From UBA4416 sp036676295 (GTDB taxonomy: Bacteria > Bacteroidota > Bacteroidia > B-17B0 > Aurantibacillaceae): DNA of 64,000 bases. Positions 53,894 through 63,021 of this stretch are shown here, in pieces; the stretch's first letter is position 1; the number at the start of each line of letters is the position of its first letter. Both the position numbers and the translations under genes were made by a program. The notes under the pieces are model-generated. The model did not search any database. It saw only the letters and a list, made by a program, of their open reading frames with translations, and was not told where the DNA came from. The stretch spans positions 719,941 to 783,940 of the forward strand of contig JAKFDE010000016.1 of assembly GCA_036676295.1 (NCBI GenBank), in the 5' to 3' direction.

Positions 53894-54949
53894 ATGGCCA
53901 CTATAAAATCAACCAGTTACAACATCTATGTAGGTGAAAAAAGTTTTGATGAGTTAAACAAGTTCTTAAAAAAACAGTCTTATACAAAATTCATTATTAT
54001 TTGTGATGAAAACTCTTTAACGTATTGCTTACCTAAACTGCTTTTTAATTGTGAAATTTTAAACCAAGCTGAGATCATTGAATTAGAAAGTGGAGAAGAA
54101 AATAAAACCTTAGAAACCTGCACGCAAGTGTGGGGAGCTTTAACTGACATTAACGTTGATAAAAAAAGTTTGATCATTAATTTAGGAGGTGGTGTTGTTT
54201 CTGATCTGGGAGGATTTGTAGCTTCTGTATTTAAACGCGGTGTGCATTTTATTAATATTCCTACCACCTTATTATCTATGGTAGACGCCAGTGTTGGCGG
54301 CAAAACAGGAATAGATTTTAGTGGGATCAAAAACCTGATTGGTACCATTACTGAACCTAAAGCTATTTTTGTAAATCCTGTTTTTTTAGAAACGCTACCG
54401 CTAAGACAAATTAAAAATGGTTATGCTGAGGTTATTAAAATTGCCTTAATATCAGATGCAACTTTTTGGCAAATACTAAAAAAATTAAAAAACAGTATTC
54501 AGTTTCGCAACGAAGAAGTTATTACAAAAGCTATTGGATTAAAAAATGTGATTGTAAAAAAAGATCTGCACGAAGAGAATATTCGTAAATCCTTAAACTT
54601 TGGGCATAGCATTGGACATGCCTTAGAGAGTGCATTGATAAAGCAACAAAAAGATATTTTACACGGTGAAGCTGTTGCTGCGGGTATAATTATGGAAACG
54701 CATATTGCCTATCAACAAAAACGGATCACAAAAAAAGAATGCGATGAGATCTGCACTTATCTTCACTCCATTTATACTAAAATTAAAATTACTAAAGAAA
54801 CACAAACTCTGATGTTAGAATATATCAAACATGACAAAAAAAATGAAGAAGGTGCTTTGTGTTTTGCTCTTCCAAAATCAATAGGACATTATGAATTGAG
54901 CTGTGCTGTTACACCTCAGGATGTGCAAAAAGTTATTGACTCATACTAA
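53894..54949 (+). CDS. aroB: 3-dehydroquinate synthase
   Basis: Second step of the shikimate pathway; converts DAHP to dehydroquinate using NAD and a metal. 351 residues. Motifs: NLGGGVVSDLGGFVASVFKR, IPTTLLSMVDASVGGKTGID, GYAEVIKIALISD and NFGHSIGHALES (metal-binding His). The ATG follows the cytochrome stop with no gap (TAA then ATG), so it is translated from the same mRNA. Confidence 0.97.
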   Translation: MATIKSTSYNIYVGEKSFDELNKFLKKQSYTKFIIICDENSLTYCLPKLLFNCEILNQAEIIELESGEENKTLETCTQVWGALTDINVDKKSLIINLGGGVVSDLGGFVASVFKRGVHFINIPTTLLSMVDASVGGKTGIDFSGIKNLIGTITEPKAIFVNPVFLETLPLRQIKNGYAEVIKIALISDATFWQILKKLKNSIQFRNEEVITKAIGLKNVIVKKDLHEENIRKSLNFGHSIGHALESALIKQQKDILHGEAVAAGIIMETHIAYQQKRITKKECDEICTYLHSIYTKIKITKETQTLMLEYIKHDKKNEEGALCFALPKSIGHYELSCAVTPQDVQKVIDSY

Positions 54950-54985
54950 ATCCTTCTGGCTTTTAGATATAATTTATGTGAGTCA

Positions 54986-56992
54986 TCACAATTTTAATCC
55001 AAGCACACATACATCATCTACTTGTTCCAGATCACCTTTCCATTGGGTAAACTCATTACTGAGTTTTTGACGCTGCTCTAACATGGAATGCTTCGAATGG
55101 TTTAATAAAAAATCTTCTAATTGCTTGTATTTATATTTTTTGCCTTTTACTCCGCCAAACTGATCAGCATAACCATCTGAAAATAAATATAAACAATCTT
55201 CGGGCTTAACATTCACTTCAATGTTTGTAAAAGGCTTCAGTTTTTCACCATAAAAATTTCCAATAGGATGTTTATCTCCTTTAATAATTTCTAACTTATC
55301 ATTTGAAATATGATAAATGATCGTATTTGCTCCGGCAAACAAAAACTCATTCGTTTTTTTATCCCATTTACATAACGAAATTTCCATCCCATCTTTAATG
55401 GCGCTTTCTTCCATCGTTTGTTTAAGTGTTTCATTTAAATCAATATTTACCTGATTTAAAATGTCTGCAGGTGTTTTACATTTATTTTCATGAATAGCTT
55501 TATTCAGTAAATTAAATCCTACAATACTCATAAAAGCGCCTGGAACTCCATGCCCTGTACAATCTACTACAGCAAAGTACACATCTCCTTCATGTTCTTC
55601 AACCCAATAAAAATCACCGCTTACTATATCTTTTGGTTTAAAAAATACAAATGACTTTGGCAACGACTTTGTGAATTGACTATTAGTTGGAAAAATTGCT
55701 TTTTGAATTCGTTTTGCATATTTAATACTATCTGTAATGTCTTTATTTTTTTCGGAAAGTTGATGGAAGGCTTTATCAATGACCGATTTCTGTATTTCAA
55801 TTTCCTGATTTTTTTTACTGAATTCTTCTGCTATTACTTTCTTCTCCTTGAAACGTTTTAATAATAAAAAGGCCACCACTAAAATCATTAATCCAATACA
55901 TGAAAGCACAATGATAAAAAAGTTTTTCTTTTGAAGCGCTTCTTCATTTTCTTTTTCAGTTAATTTCTCGCGCAATTTTGCTTCATGAAGCTCGGTTTCT
56001 TTTTCTTTAGTTTTGAATTTAGTTTCCAGTTCAGCCATTTCGCTCGCACTCTCAACATTTCTGATACTATCATTCAGACTCATTAATTTATTCAAAATCA
56101 AGTTCGCGTTTTTATAATCAAGTTTTGCTTCGTAAGCATCTCTCAAATTCATACAAGCTGCTTTAATGTCTTGTTTTGAACCTAATCGAGAAGCCATCGC
56201 AAAAACTTTTTCGGACAAAGTTATAGCGTCCTGATATTTTCCTTGAGCAATAAAAATACTTCCCAAATTATTCATTGAAGCTAGCATCCCAATTGTATCT
56301 TGCAAACTTTCGCGTATTTTATAACTTTCGTTATTACTTAACAATGCATACTTAAATTCTTTTTGCTGTTTATAGATCAGCGACATGTTGTCCAAACAAG
56401 CTGCTCTTTGTCTGGGTTTTTTTCCGGCATCAAAAATCTCTAACGCTTTTTGGTAATATAATAAAGCACTCTGCAAATCATTTTTCTCATCAAAAATGAT
56501 CGCTAAGTTACCATAGCTTGCTGCCATGCCATATAAATCGTTTAATTGTTTACATAAAACAATGTTTTTTTTATAGTACTCTTCCGCTTTATCGTAAAAG
56601 CCTTGGTACCAATACACCACTCCCATTGCAGTATAACATTGGGCTAATTTTTGTTTATTCTGAATCTTTTTACTGAGATCAGTTGCTAATAAAAAATGGG
56701 TGAGGGCATCTTTGTATTTAGCCTCTGCCTCGTAGGAATATCCTATTAATAATTGGGCATCAATAATTAAAATATCGTTTTTCAGTTTTTTAGCGTTACT
56801 TAAAGCTATGCTGCCGCAGGAATGAGCTGAGTCAATATCATTTAACAAAACCTCTTCTCCATACTTAATTAACAGCTCTGTTTTTTGTTTTAAATCAGTT
56901 TTTTTACTGTATAAATCGTAAAGGCTATCCGCAGTTGCATGAGCAAGACTCGTGCTTGTCAAAAAAATTAAATATGATAAAAAAAGTTTGAT
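54986..56992 (-). CDS. TPR sensor with SpoIIE/PP2C-type phosphatase domain
   Basis: About 668 residues if read from ATC at 56992; the TTG at 56962 gives 658 but leaves only TSTSLAHA ahead. From ATC the N-terminus would be MKLFLSYLIFLTSTSLAHA, a textbook signal peptide, and an in-frame stop at 56999-57001 prevents any ATG farther up. Seven or so TPR repeats fill about 40-330, for example NLAIIFDEKNDLQSALLYYQ. A coiled coil, one transmembrane helix (NFFIIVLSCIGLMILVVAFL) and another coiled coil lead to the SpoIIE phosphatase: KPKDIVSGDFYW, VDCTGHGVPGAFMS, KDGMEISLC and FSDGYADQFGG. Periplasmic TPR input with cytoplasmic phosphatase output. Paralogue of 17247-18659. Confidence 0.82.
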   Translation of the reverse strand: MKLFLSYLIFLTSTSLAHATADSLYDLYSKKTDLKQKTELLIKYGEEVLLNDIDSAHSCGSIALSNAKKLKNDILIIDAQLLIGYSYEAEAKYKDALTHFLLATDLSKKIQNKQKLAQCYTAMGVVYWYQGFYDKAEEYYKKNIVLCKQLNDLYGMAASYGNLAIIFDEKNDLQSALLYYQKALEIFDAGKKPRQRAACLDNMSLIYKQQKEFKYALLSNNESYKIRESLQDTIGMLASMNNLGSIFIAQGKYQDAITLSEKVFAMASRLGSKQDIKAACMNLRDAYEAKLDYKNANLILNKLMSLNDSIRNVESASEMAELETKFKTKEKETELHEAKLREKLTEKENEEALQKKNFFIIVLSCIGLMILVVAFLLLKRFKEKKVIAEEFSKKNQEIEIQKSVIDKAFHQLSEKNKDITDSIKYAKRIQKAIFPTNSQFTKSLPKSFVFFKPKDIVSGDFYWVEEHEGDVYFAVVDCTGHGVPGAFMSIVGFNLLNKAIHENKCKTPADILNQVNIDLNETLKQTMEESAIKDGMEISLCKWDKKTNEFLFAGANTIIYHISNDKLEIIKGDKHPIGNFYGEKLKPFTNIEVNVKPEDCLYLFSDGYADQFGGVKGKKYKYKQLEDFLLNHSKHSMLEQRQKLSNEFTQWKGDLEQVDDVCVLGLKL

Positions 56993-57061
56993 AAAGGTTT
57001 AAAATGGATATTTAAATATAATGTTAAAATTCAATATTTTAAAGTTTAGGTTTAATGAAAT

Positions 57062-57091
57062 AAAAAAAGCCCCTGCAAAATGCAGGGGCTT
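57062..57091 (-). terminator. Intrinsic terminator after the SRPBCC protein gene
   Basis: Stem AAGCCCCTGCA / TGCAGGGGCTT, 11 perfect pairs, three-base loop, T-run on the minus strand. Confidence 0.9.
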
Positions 57092-57115
57092 AGTATAAAT
57101 TAAATGAGTTAAATT

Positions 57116-58123
57116 TTACTTAACCATGTAAAAGATATTAGTTAACCATTTTGCTGTATCTTTTTCGGTCATAGGGTCAGTTACATACTCTTCTAATACA
57201 TAAGACTGAGTCATTCCTTTTTCTTTCATATAAGCATCCATTGCATAGTGTGCGTTACCTGATTTATCATAAGCGCCATAGTATGCAATTTTTAATACTT
57301 TACCTGCCGGTGTTTCAAATTTCTCAACACCTTCTAATTTTGTGCCATTAGCTACTTCCATAACAGCCGCTACGTCAGCAACCATTGTTTTTTCGTCAAA
57401 AGCAAAATAGATAGCTTTTGGCTGACCAATTGGCTGAGCTTTTGCTTTACCTAAAGCAGCACCTATTTGACCATAAGCATAACCGAAAAATTCAGATATC
57501 TTATCCATAGGTAATTTATTGTCTTTAACACCGTAAAAAGTTTTAGCGTCCCAATTCATTTCTTCAACATCATAATGCGCAGCTGTTTCAGCAGGCATTG
57601 ATTCGATAGCTGATTTTAATTTAGATAAGCCTTTTTCAAAATCAGGGCCTAACATTTTATCCATATTCATAAATAACATCATAGCGCGGAACATAAAAGG
57701 TGTTTCATCATCCATCACCCAGGTTACTTTGCTACCAGCACCGTTGACTGTTACAATATGAAATATATGTGCGTCACTACTGTGACCATCAAAATGTAAA
57801 GAATGCATTACTGTATCACCATGCGTATATACATAAGTCATAGATCCTTTACCCACTTCTTCTTTATCACTTTCCCAAGCAATCATATGGCCTTCTTTAC
57901 CTGCTTCGCCAGTATACGTTTTTTTCATACCAGGGTCTTTTTCTGTCCAGGGACTCCAACTTTCGTGGAAGAATTTATAATCACTTAATTTAGTTTTGAT
58001 TAAGTCGGCAGATGCATTAATGTCAATTGAACGCTCCACTTTGATGCGGCTTGGCCCAAACACACATAAAATAAAGTACAGGGCTACTAAGCCTAATAAT
58101 ACGTAAAGGATTTTTTTCATCAT
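57116..58123 (-). CDS. SRPBCC/START-like protein with GyrI-like domain
   Basis: About 335 residues; I chose the ATG at 58123 (MMKKILYVLLGLVALYFILC) over 58195, as the earlier 24 residues lie ahead of a clear membrane anchor. After the N-terminal helix, residues about 25-170 form an SRPBCC/polyketide-cyclase-like fold (IKVERSIDINASADLIKTKL then YKFFHESWSPWTEKDPGMKK). Residues about 190-335 resemble the GyrI-like effector-binding domain (YGAYDKSGNAHYAMDAYMKE, SYVLEEYVTDP). Both are ligand-binding cavities; the ligand is unknown. Separate transcript, terminators on both sides. Confidence 0.78.
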   Translation of the reverse strand: MMKKILYVLLGLVALYFILCVFGPSRIKVERSIDINASADLIKTKLSDYKFFHESWSPWTEKDPGMKKTYTGEAGKEGHMIAWESDKEEVGKGSMTYVYTHGDTVMHSLHFDGHSSDAHIFHIVTVNGAGSKVTWVMDDETPFMFRAMMLFMNMDKMLGPDFEKGLSKLKSAIESMPAETAAHYDVEEMNWDAKTFYGVKDNKLPMDKISEFFGYAYGQIGAALGKAKAQPIGQPKAIYFAFDEKTMVADVAAVMEVANGTKLEGVEKFETPAGKVLKIAYYGAYDKSGNAHYAMDAYMKEKGMTQSYVLEEYVTDPMTEKDTAKWLTNIFYMVK

Positions 58124-58173
58124 AAGATTTGTTTTTAAAATTTGAATAGTAAAAATAGGGAAATTTTTGACAT

Positions 58174-58201
58174 AAAAAAGCCCTTGAATAATCAAGGGCT
58201 T
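58174..58201 (-). terminator. Intrinsic terminator after icmF
   Basis: Stem AAGCCCTTGA / TCAAGGGCTT, ten perfect pairs, four-base loop, T-rich on the minus strand. Confidence 0.88.
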
Positions 58202-58223
58202 AAATTTAGAATGACGAATGGCT

Positions 58224-61200
58224 CTACATATTCCTTCTGTACTGACCGCCTACTTCAAATAAAGAAGCTGTGATCTGACCTAAAGACATATACTTAACAG
58301 CTTCCATCAATTCTGCAAAAATATTTTGGCTATGAATAGCCGCTGTTTGTAATGCTTTGATCATTTCAGCTTGTTTGTCTTTGTGTGTTTTATGTAACTC
58401 CGCTAACATGGTAATTTGATATTCTTTCTCTTCTTCCGTTGAACGAATTACTTCTTTAGGAATAATGGTCGGACTTCCTTTACTTGATAAGAAAGTGTTT
58501 ACACCAATGATTGGATATTCTCCTGTATGTTTTAATGTTTCATAGTATAAACTTTCTTCTTGTATTTGTCCGCGTTGATACATAGTTTCCATGGCGCCTA
58601 ACACACCGCCACGTTCTGAGATACGATCGAACTCTGTTAATACAGCTTCTTCAACAAGGTCCGTTAATTCTTCGATAATGAAAGAACCTTGTAATGGGTT
58701 TTCATTTTTTGCTAAACCTAACTCACGATTAATAATTAACTGAATGGCCATGGCGCGACGAACAGATTCTTCTGTAGGTGTTGTGATCGCTTCATCGTAT
58801 GCATTGGTGTGTAACGAGTTACAGTTGTCATAAATCGCATATAGCGCCTGTAACGTTGTACGAATATCATTAAAATCAATTTCCTGAGCGTGTAACGAAC
58901 GGCCAGACGTTTGGATATGGTATTTCAACATTTGACTTCTTTCATTGCCACCATATTTTAATTTCATCGCTTTTGCCCATATACGACGGCTCACACGGCC
59001 AATCACCGAATACTCAGGATCGATACCATTACTAAAGAAGAATGACAAGTTTGGTGCAAAATCATCAATGTTCATTCCACGGCTTAAGTAATATTCTACA
59101 AAAGTAAATCCATTAGCTAAAGTAAACGCTAATTGCGAGATAGGATTAGCACCGGCTTCCGCAATATGGTAACCACTGATAGATACTGAATAAAAGTTAC
59201 GTACTTTTTGATCAATGAAATATTGTTGCACATCACCCATTACACGTAAGCTAAATTCTGTACTAAAAATACAAGTATTCTGAGCCTGATCTTCTTTTAA
59301 AATATCGGCTTGCACGGTACCGCGCACTTGCGATAACGTAGTGGCTTTAATTTTAGCATAAACATCTTTTGGTAAAACCTGATCTCCGGTTACACCCAAT
59401 AACATTAACCCTAAGCCATTGTTCCCTTCCGGTAATTCGCCTTGGTAAGTAGGTCTTACAGTTCCTTTTGCTTTGTAAATGGCGGCGATCTTCGCTTCAA
59501 TTTCTTTTTCTATACCGTTTTCTTTAATGTATATTTCACATTGTTGATCGATTGCTGCATTCATAAAGAAAGCGGCTAATGTTGGTGCCGGACCATTAAT
59601 AGTCATAGACACTGATGTTTTAGGATCTGCTAAATTAAAGCCACTATATAATTTTTTAGCATCATCCAAACAACAAATACTTACTCCACTATTTCCAACT
59701 TTACCATAAATATCCGGGCGATAATCAGGATCATTACCATACAATGTTACACTGTCAAACGCTGTACTTAAACGTGCTGCCGGTAATCCTTTACTTACAT
59801 AGTGAAAACGTTTGTTGGTTCTCTCAGGCCCACCTTCACCCGCAAACATACGGGTTGGATCTTCACCTTCACGTTTGAATGGGTAAATACCAGCTGTGTA
59901 TGGGAAATCTCCTGGGAAATTTTCCTGCAAATTCCAATTTAAAATATCGCCCCAGGCTGTATATTTTGGAGAAGCAATTTTTGGGATTTGTGTATGAGAT
60001 AAGGATTCGTAATGCGTAGCAATTTTTAATACTTTATCGCGTACTTTAAATTCGTAAAACTCATTGCTCCATAATTTTTTCTTCGCTTCCCAATTTTCAA
60101 TCGTCAATAAATTACGAGGATCAAGATCTAATTTTGTTTTTTCAAACGCTTCTTTTAAGCCTTTGATCAAACGATCTTTATCATCCATGGTTGATTCAGA
60201 AATCGTTTCAATAGACTTTTGAATGCCATATAATTTTTGTGCAACCTCACTTTGTTGCTTTGCTCGTTTATCGTAGTTACGGTTATTTTCAGAGATCTCT
60301 GATAAGTAACGTGTTTTAGAAGGAGGAATGATGTAAATTTTTTCACTCATCTCTTCCGTGATATGGAATTTAGAAGCCAGGCTATTGTTTCCTGTTTTCT
60401 CAACCATTTTATTCATTACCGCTTTATACAAACGATTCATGCCCGGATCATTAAACTGAGAAGCAATTGTTCCAAAAACCGGAATTGCATCATCTTCAAT
60501 ATCCCATAAGTTATGATTACGCTTGTATTGTTTTTTCACATCACGTATGGCATCCAATGCACCACGTTTGTCAAATTTATTTAAGGCAATAATGTCAGCA
60601 AAATCCAACATATCAATTTTCTCTAACTGCGTAGCGGCACCATATTCTGGTGTCATTACATACAAACTCATGTTAGAGTGTTCAATAATTTCTGTATCTG
60701 ATTGACCGATACCGGATGTTTCTAAAACAATCAGATCGAAATTAGCCGCTTTACAAATATTCACTGCATCTTGTACGTATTTACTTAAAGCCAAATTACT
60801 TTGACGAGTTGCTAAAGAACGCATGTAAACACGATCGTTACGAATCGCATTCATACGGATTCTATCACCTAATAAAGCGCCCCCTGTTTTACGTTTGGAG
60901 GGGTCAACTGAAATGATCGCTATTTGTTTGTCTTTAAAGTCAATTAAAAAACGACGAACTAATTCATCCACTAAACTCGATTTTCCTGAACCACCTGTAC
61001 CTGTAATACCAAGAACGGGCGTTGAAGATTTTTCTGCTTTAGCTTTTAATTCATTTAGTAAACCTAAATTTTCTTCGTTAAAATTTTCTGCTGCTGAAAT
61101 GATACGAGCAATCGCTTTGTAATCTCTATCTGCAATTTTAGAAACATCTTCTTTAATATTTGTTCCGGTTGCATAATCACATTGACGTAACAAATCATTG

Positions 61201-61604
61201 ATCATTCCTTGTAAGCCTAATGAACGTCCATCATCGGGAGAATATATTTTCGTAATGCCATAAGCATGTAACTCCTCTATTTCAGTTGGAAGAATAACAC
61301 CACCACCACCGCCAAATAATTTGATGTGAGTACAGTTTTTTTCTTTCAATAGATCAAACATGTATTTAAAATACTCCACGTGCCCGCCCTGGTAACTCGT
61401 TACCGCAATCGCATTCGCATCTTCCTGAATAGCACAGTTTACAACTTCTTGAGCACTTCTATCGTGACCTAAATGTATCACCTCTGCTCCACTCGACTGG
61501 ATAATACGACGCATGATATTAATAGCCGCATCATGACCATCAAATAAAGCAGCCGCTGTAACAATTCTTATTTTGTGTGTAGATTGGTATGGGGTATTTT
61601 CCAT
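58224..61604 (-). CDS. icmF: Fused isobutyryl-CoA mutase (IcmF)
   Basis: Coenzyme B12 enzyme interconverting isobutyryl-CoA and n-butyryl-CoA, with its G-protein chaperone built in; 1126 residues from ATG 61604 (MENTPYQSTHKIRIVTAAAL), preferred over 61745 because the B12 domain starts right there. B12-binding domain about 10-145, with His24 in FDGHDAAINI as the cobalt ligand. G-domain about 195-440: P-loop GTGGSGKSS and NKFD at 342-345. Mutase domain about 550-1126. Substrate residues equivalent to Tyr89/Arg207 of methylmalonyl-CoA mutase are Phe587 (RMFAGEGG) and Gln775 (AQNTCIF), the isobutyryl-type pair; His813 in SGYHIAEAG is the conserved catalytic His. Divergent from the M16 gene. Confidence 0.95.
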   Translation of the reverse strand: MENTPYQSTHKIRIVTAAALFDGHDAAINIMRRIIQSSGAEVIHLGHDRSAQEVVNCAIQEDANAIAVTSYQGGHVEYFKYMFDLLKEKNCTHIKLFGGGGGVILPTEIEELHAYGITKIYSPDDGRSLGLQGMINDLLRQCDYATGTNIKEDVSKIADRDYKAIARIISAAENFNEENLGLLNELKAKAEKSSTPVLGITGTGGSGKSSLVDELVRRFLIDFKDKQIAIISVDPSKRKTGGALLGDRIRMNAIRNDRVYMRSLATRQSNLALSKYVQDAVNICKAANFDLIVLETSGIGQSDTEIIEHSNMSLYVMTPEYGAATQLEKIDMLDFADIIALNKFDKRGALDAIRDVKKQYKRNHNLWDIEDDAIPVFGTIASQFNDPGMNRLYKAVMNKMVEKTGNNSLASKFHITEEMSEKIYIIPPSKTRYLSEISENNRNYDKRAKQQSEVAQKLYGIQKSIETISESTMDDKDRLIKGLKEAFEKTKLDLDPRNLLTIENWEAKKKLWSNEFYEFKVRDKVLKIATHYESLSHTQIPKIASPKYTAWGDILNWNLQENFPGDFPYTAGIYPFKREGEDPTRMFAGEGGPERTNKRFHYVSKGLPAARLSTAFDSVTLYGNDPDYRPDIYGKVGNSGVSICCLDDAKKLYSGFNLADPKTSVSMTINGPAPTLAAFFMNAAIDQQCEIYIKENGIEKEIEAKIAAIYKAKGTVRPTYQGELPEGNNGLGLMLLGVTGDQVLPKDVYAKIKATTLSQVRGTVQADILKEDQAQNTCIFSTEFSLRVMGDVQQYFIDQKVRNFYSVSISGYHIAEAGANPISQLAFTLANGFTFVEYYLSRGMNIDDFAPNLSFFFSNGIDPEYSVIGRVSRRIWAKAMKLKYGGNERSQMLKYHIQTSGRSLHAQEIDFNDIRTTLQALYAIYDNCNSLHTNAYDEAITTPTEESVRRAMAIQLIINRELGLAKNENPLQGSFIIEELTDLVEEAVLTEFDRISERGGVLGAMETMYQRGQIQEESLYYETLKHTGEYPIIGVNTFLSSKGSPTIIPKEVIRSTEEEKEYQITMLAELHKTHKDKQAEMIKALQTAAIHSQNIFAELMEAVKYMSLGQITASLFEVGGQYRRNM

Positions 61605-61753
61605 TGAAAATTTTAGTTTAAAATACAGTTGACTAATATAAGTGTTTTTATCTTTTTGAGACAAGAAATTGGTCGATTTTAAGCGCTCATATTTTTTATG
61701 GTTTTGAGGAGTTTTTAGTATCTTTAAGAGATATTTAGTACTCAAAAAAACGT

Positions 61754-62992
61754 ATGATCCAATTCGACAAATTTAAGCTTAAAAATAATTTAACCGTTAT
61801 CGTTCATCAGGATAAAAGCACGCCCATGGCTTGTGTTAACATTTTGTATGACGTAGGCGCCCGTGATGAAGACGAAAATAAAACCGGTTTTGCCCATTTA
61901 TTTGAACATTTAATGTTCGGTGGCAGTATCAATATTCCTAACTACGATGAGCCCTTACAATTGGTAGGTGGTGAGAACAATGCCTTTACCACTAACGATA
62001 TTACCAATTATTATTGCACAGTACCGGCCGAAAATTTAGAAACAGCGATGTGGTTGGAAAGCGATCGTATGCTGAGCTTGGCTTTTGATAAAAAAAGCCT
62101 GGACGTACAACGCAGTGTAGTTATTGAAGAATTTAAACAACGCTATTTGAATCAACCATATGGAGATGTATGGTTGTTATTACGTCCTTTAATTTACAAA
62201 GTACACCCTTACAAATGGGCTACCATAGGTAAAGAAATCAAGCATATTGAAGATGCCACCATGCAGGATGTGAAATCATTTTTTAAAGCTCATTACACTC
62301 CAAGCAATGCTATTATGGTAGTTGCCGGAGATGTGGAATTAGAAAATGTAAAAGCATTATGCGTAAAATGGTTTGAACCAATTGAAGCCGGAGAAAAAAT
62401 TAAACGCAATTTACCTGTAGAACCAGAGCAAACTGAATACAGAAGCTTAACCGTTGAACGTGATGTGCCTATCAGTTCTATTTACCGTGCTTACCGCATG
62501 TGTGCCAGAAATGATAATGAATATCATACTATTGATTTAATGTCGGATATTTTATCCCGCGGTAATTCTTCGCGCCTTTATAAAAACTTAATTAAAGACA
62601 AACAATTATTCTCTGACATTCATGCTTATGTAATGGGCGATTTTGACAAAGGAATATTTGTGATCTCAGGGAAAATAAATGATGGTGTAAGCCTAGAAGA
62701 CGCTGAAGCAGGGATTGATGCCGAAATTAAAAAAATACAAACCGAATTAGTAAGTGATACTGAATTACAAAAATGTAAAAACAAAGTAGAATCTACTGTA
62801 ACCTACAGCGAAACAGATGTATTGAATAAAGCAACCAACCTGGCTATTTCAGAGCTGTTGGGCGATGCTGATCTCATTAATCAGGAAATTGCCAATTACC
62901 AAAAAGTAACTGCTGAACAAATTAAAGAACAAGCCAATAAAATTTTACGAAAAACTAATTGTTCAACTTTGTTTTATTTAAAAAAGAAGTAA
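61754..62992 (+). CDS. M16-family zinc peptidase (HxxEH)
   Basis: 412 residues of the insulinase/pitrilysin family M16B. Inverted zinc motif HLFEH at His48-His52, with the third ligand Glu125 or Glu126 in VVIEEF. The C-terminal half is the usual second lobe (MVVAGDVELENVKALCVKWF). No signal peptide is visible, so it is cytoplasmic or exported by a route not seen. In Bacteroidota the active subunit is often followed by an inactive M16 partner; here the next gene is a cyclase-like protein instead. Confidence 0.9.
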   Translation: MIQFDKFKLKNNLTVIVHQDKSTPMACVNILYDVGARDEDENKTGFAHLFEHLMFGGSINIPNYDEPLQLVGGENNAFTTNDITNYYCTVPAENLETAMWLESDRMLSLAFDKKSLDVQRSVVIEEFKQRYLNQPYGDVWLLLRPLIYKVHPYKWATIGKEIKHIEDATMQDVKSFFKAHYTPSNAIMVVAGDVELENVKALCVKWFEPIEAGEKIKRNLPVEPEQTEYRSLTVERDVPISSIYRAYRMCARNDNEYHTIDLMSDILSRGNSSRLYKNLIKDKQLFSDIHAYVMGDFDKGIFVISGKINDGVSLEDAEAGIDAEIKKIQTELVSDTELQKCKNKVESTVTYSETDVLNKATNLAISELLGDADLINQEIANYQKVTAEQIKEQANKILRKTNCSTLFYLKKK

Positions 62993-63001
62993 AAGTATTG
63001 T

Positions 63002-63021
63002 CACGCAGGTTTCGCAGATGA
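63002..63021. repeat. Fragment of the TTTCGCAGAT-type interspersed repeat
   Basis: CACGCAGGTTTCGCAGATGA, related inversely to 3571-3598. It ends inside the first codon of the following gene, so the ATG at 63018 is formed within the repeat. Confidence 0.4.
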
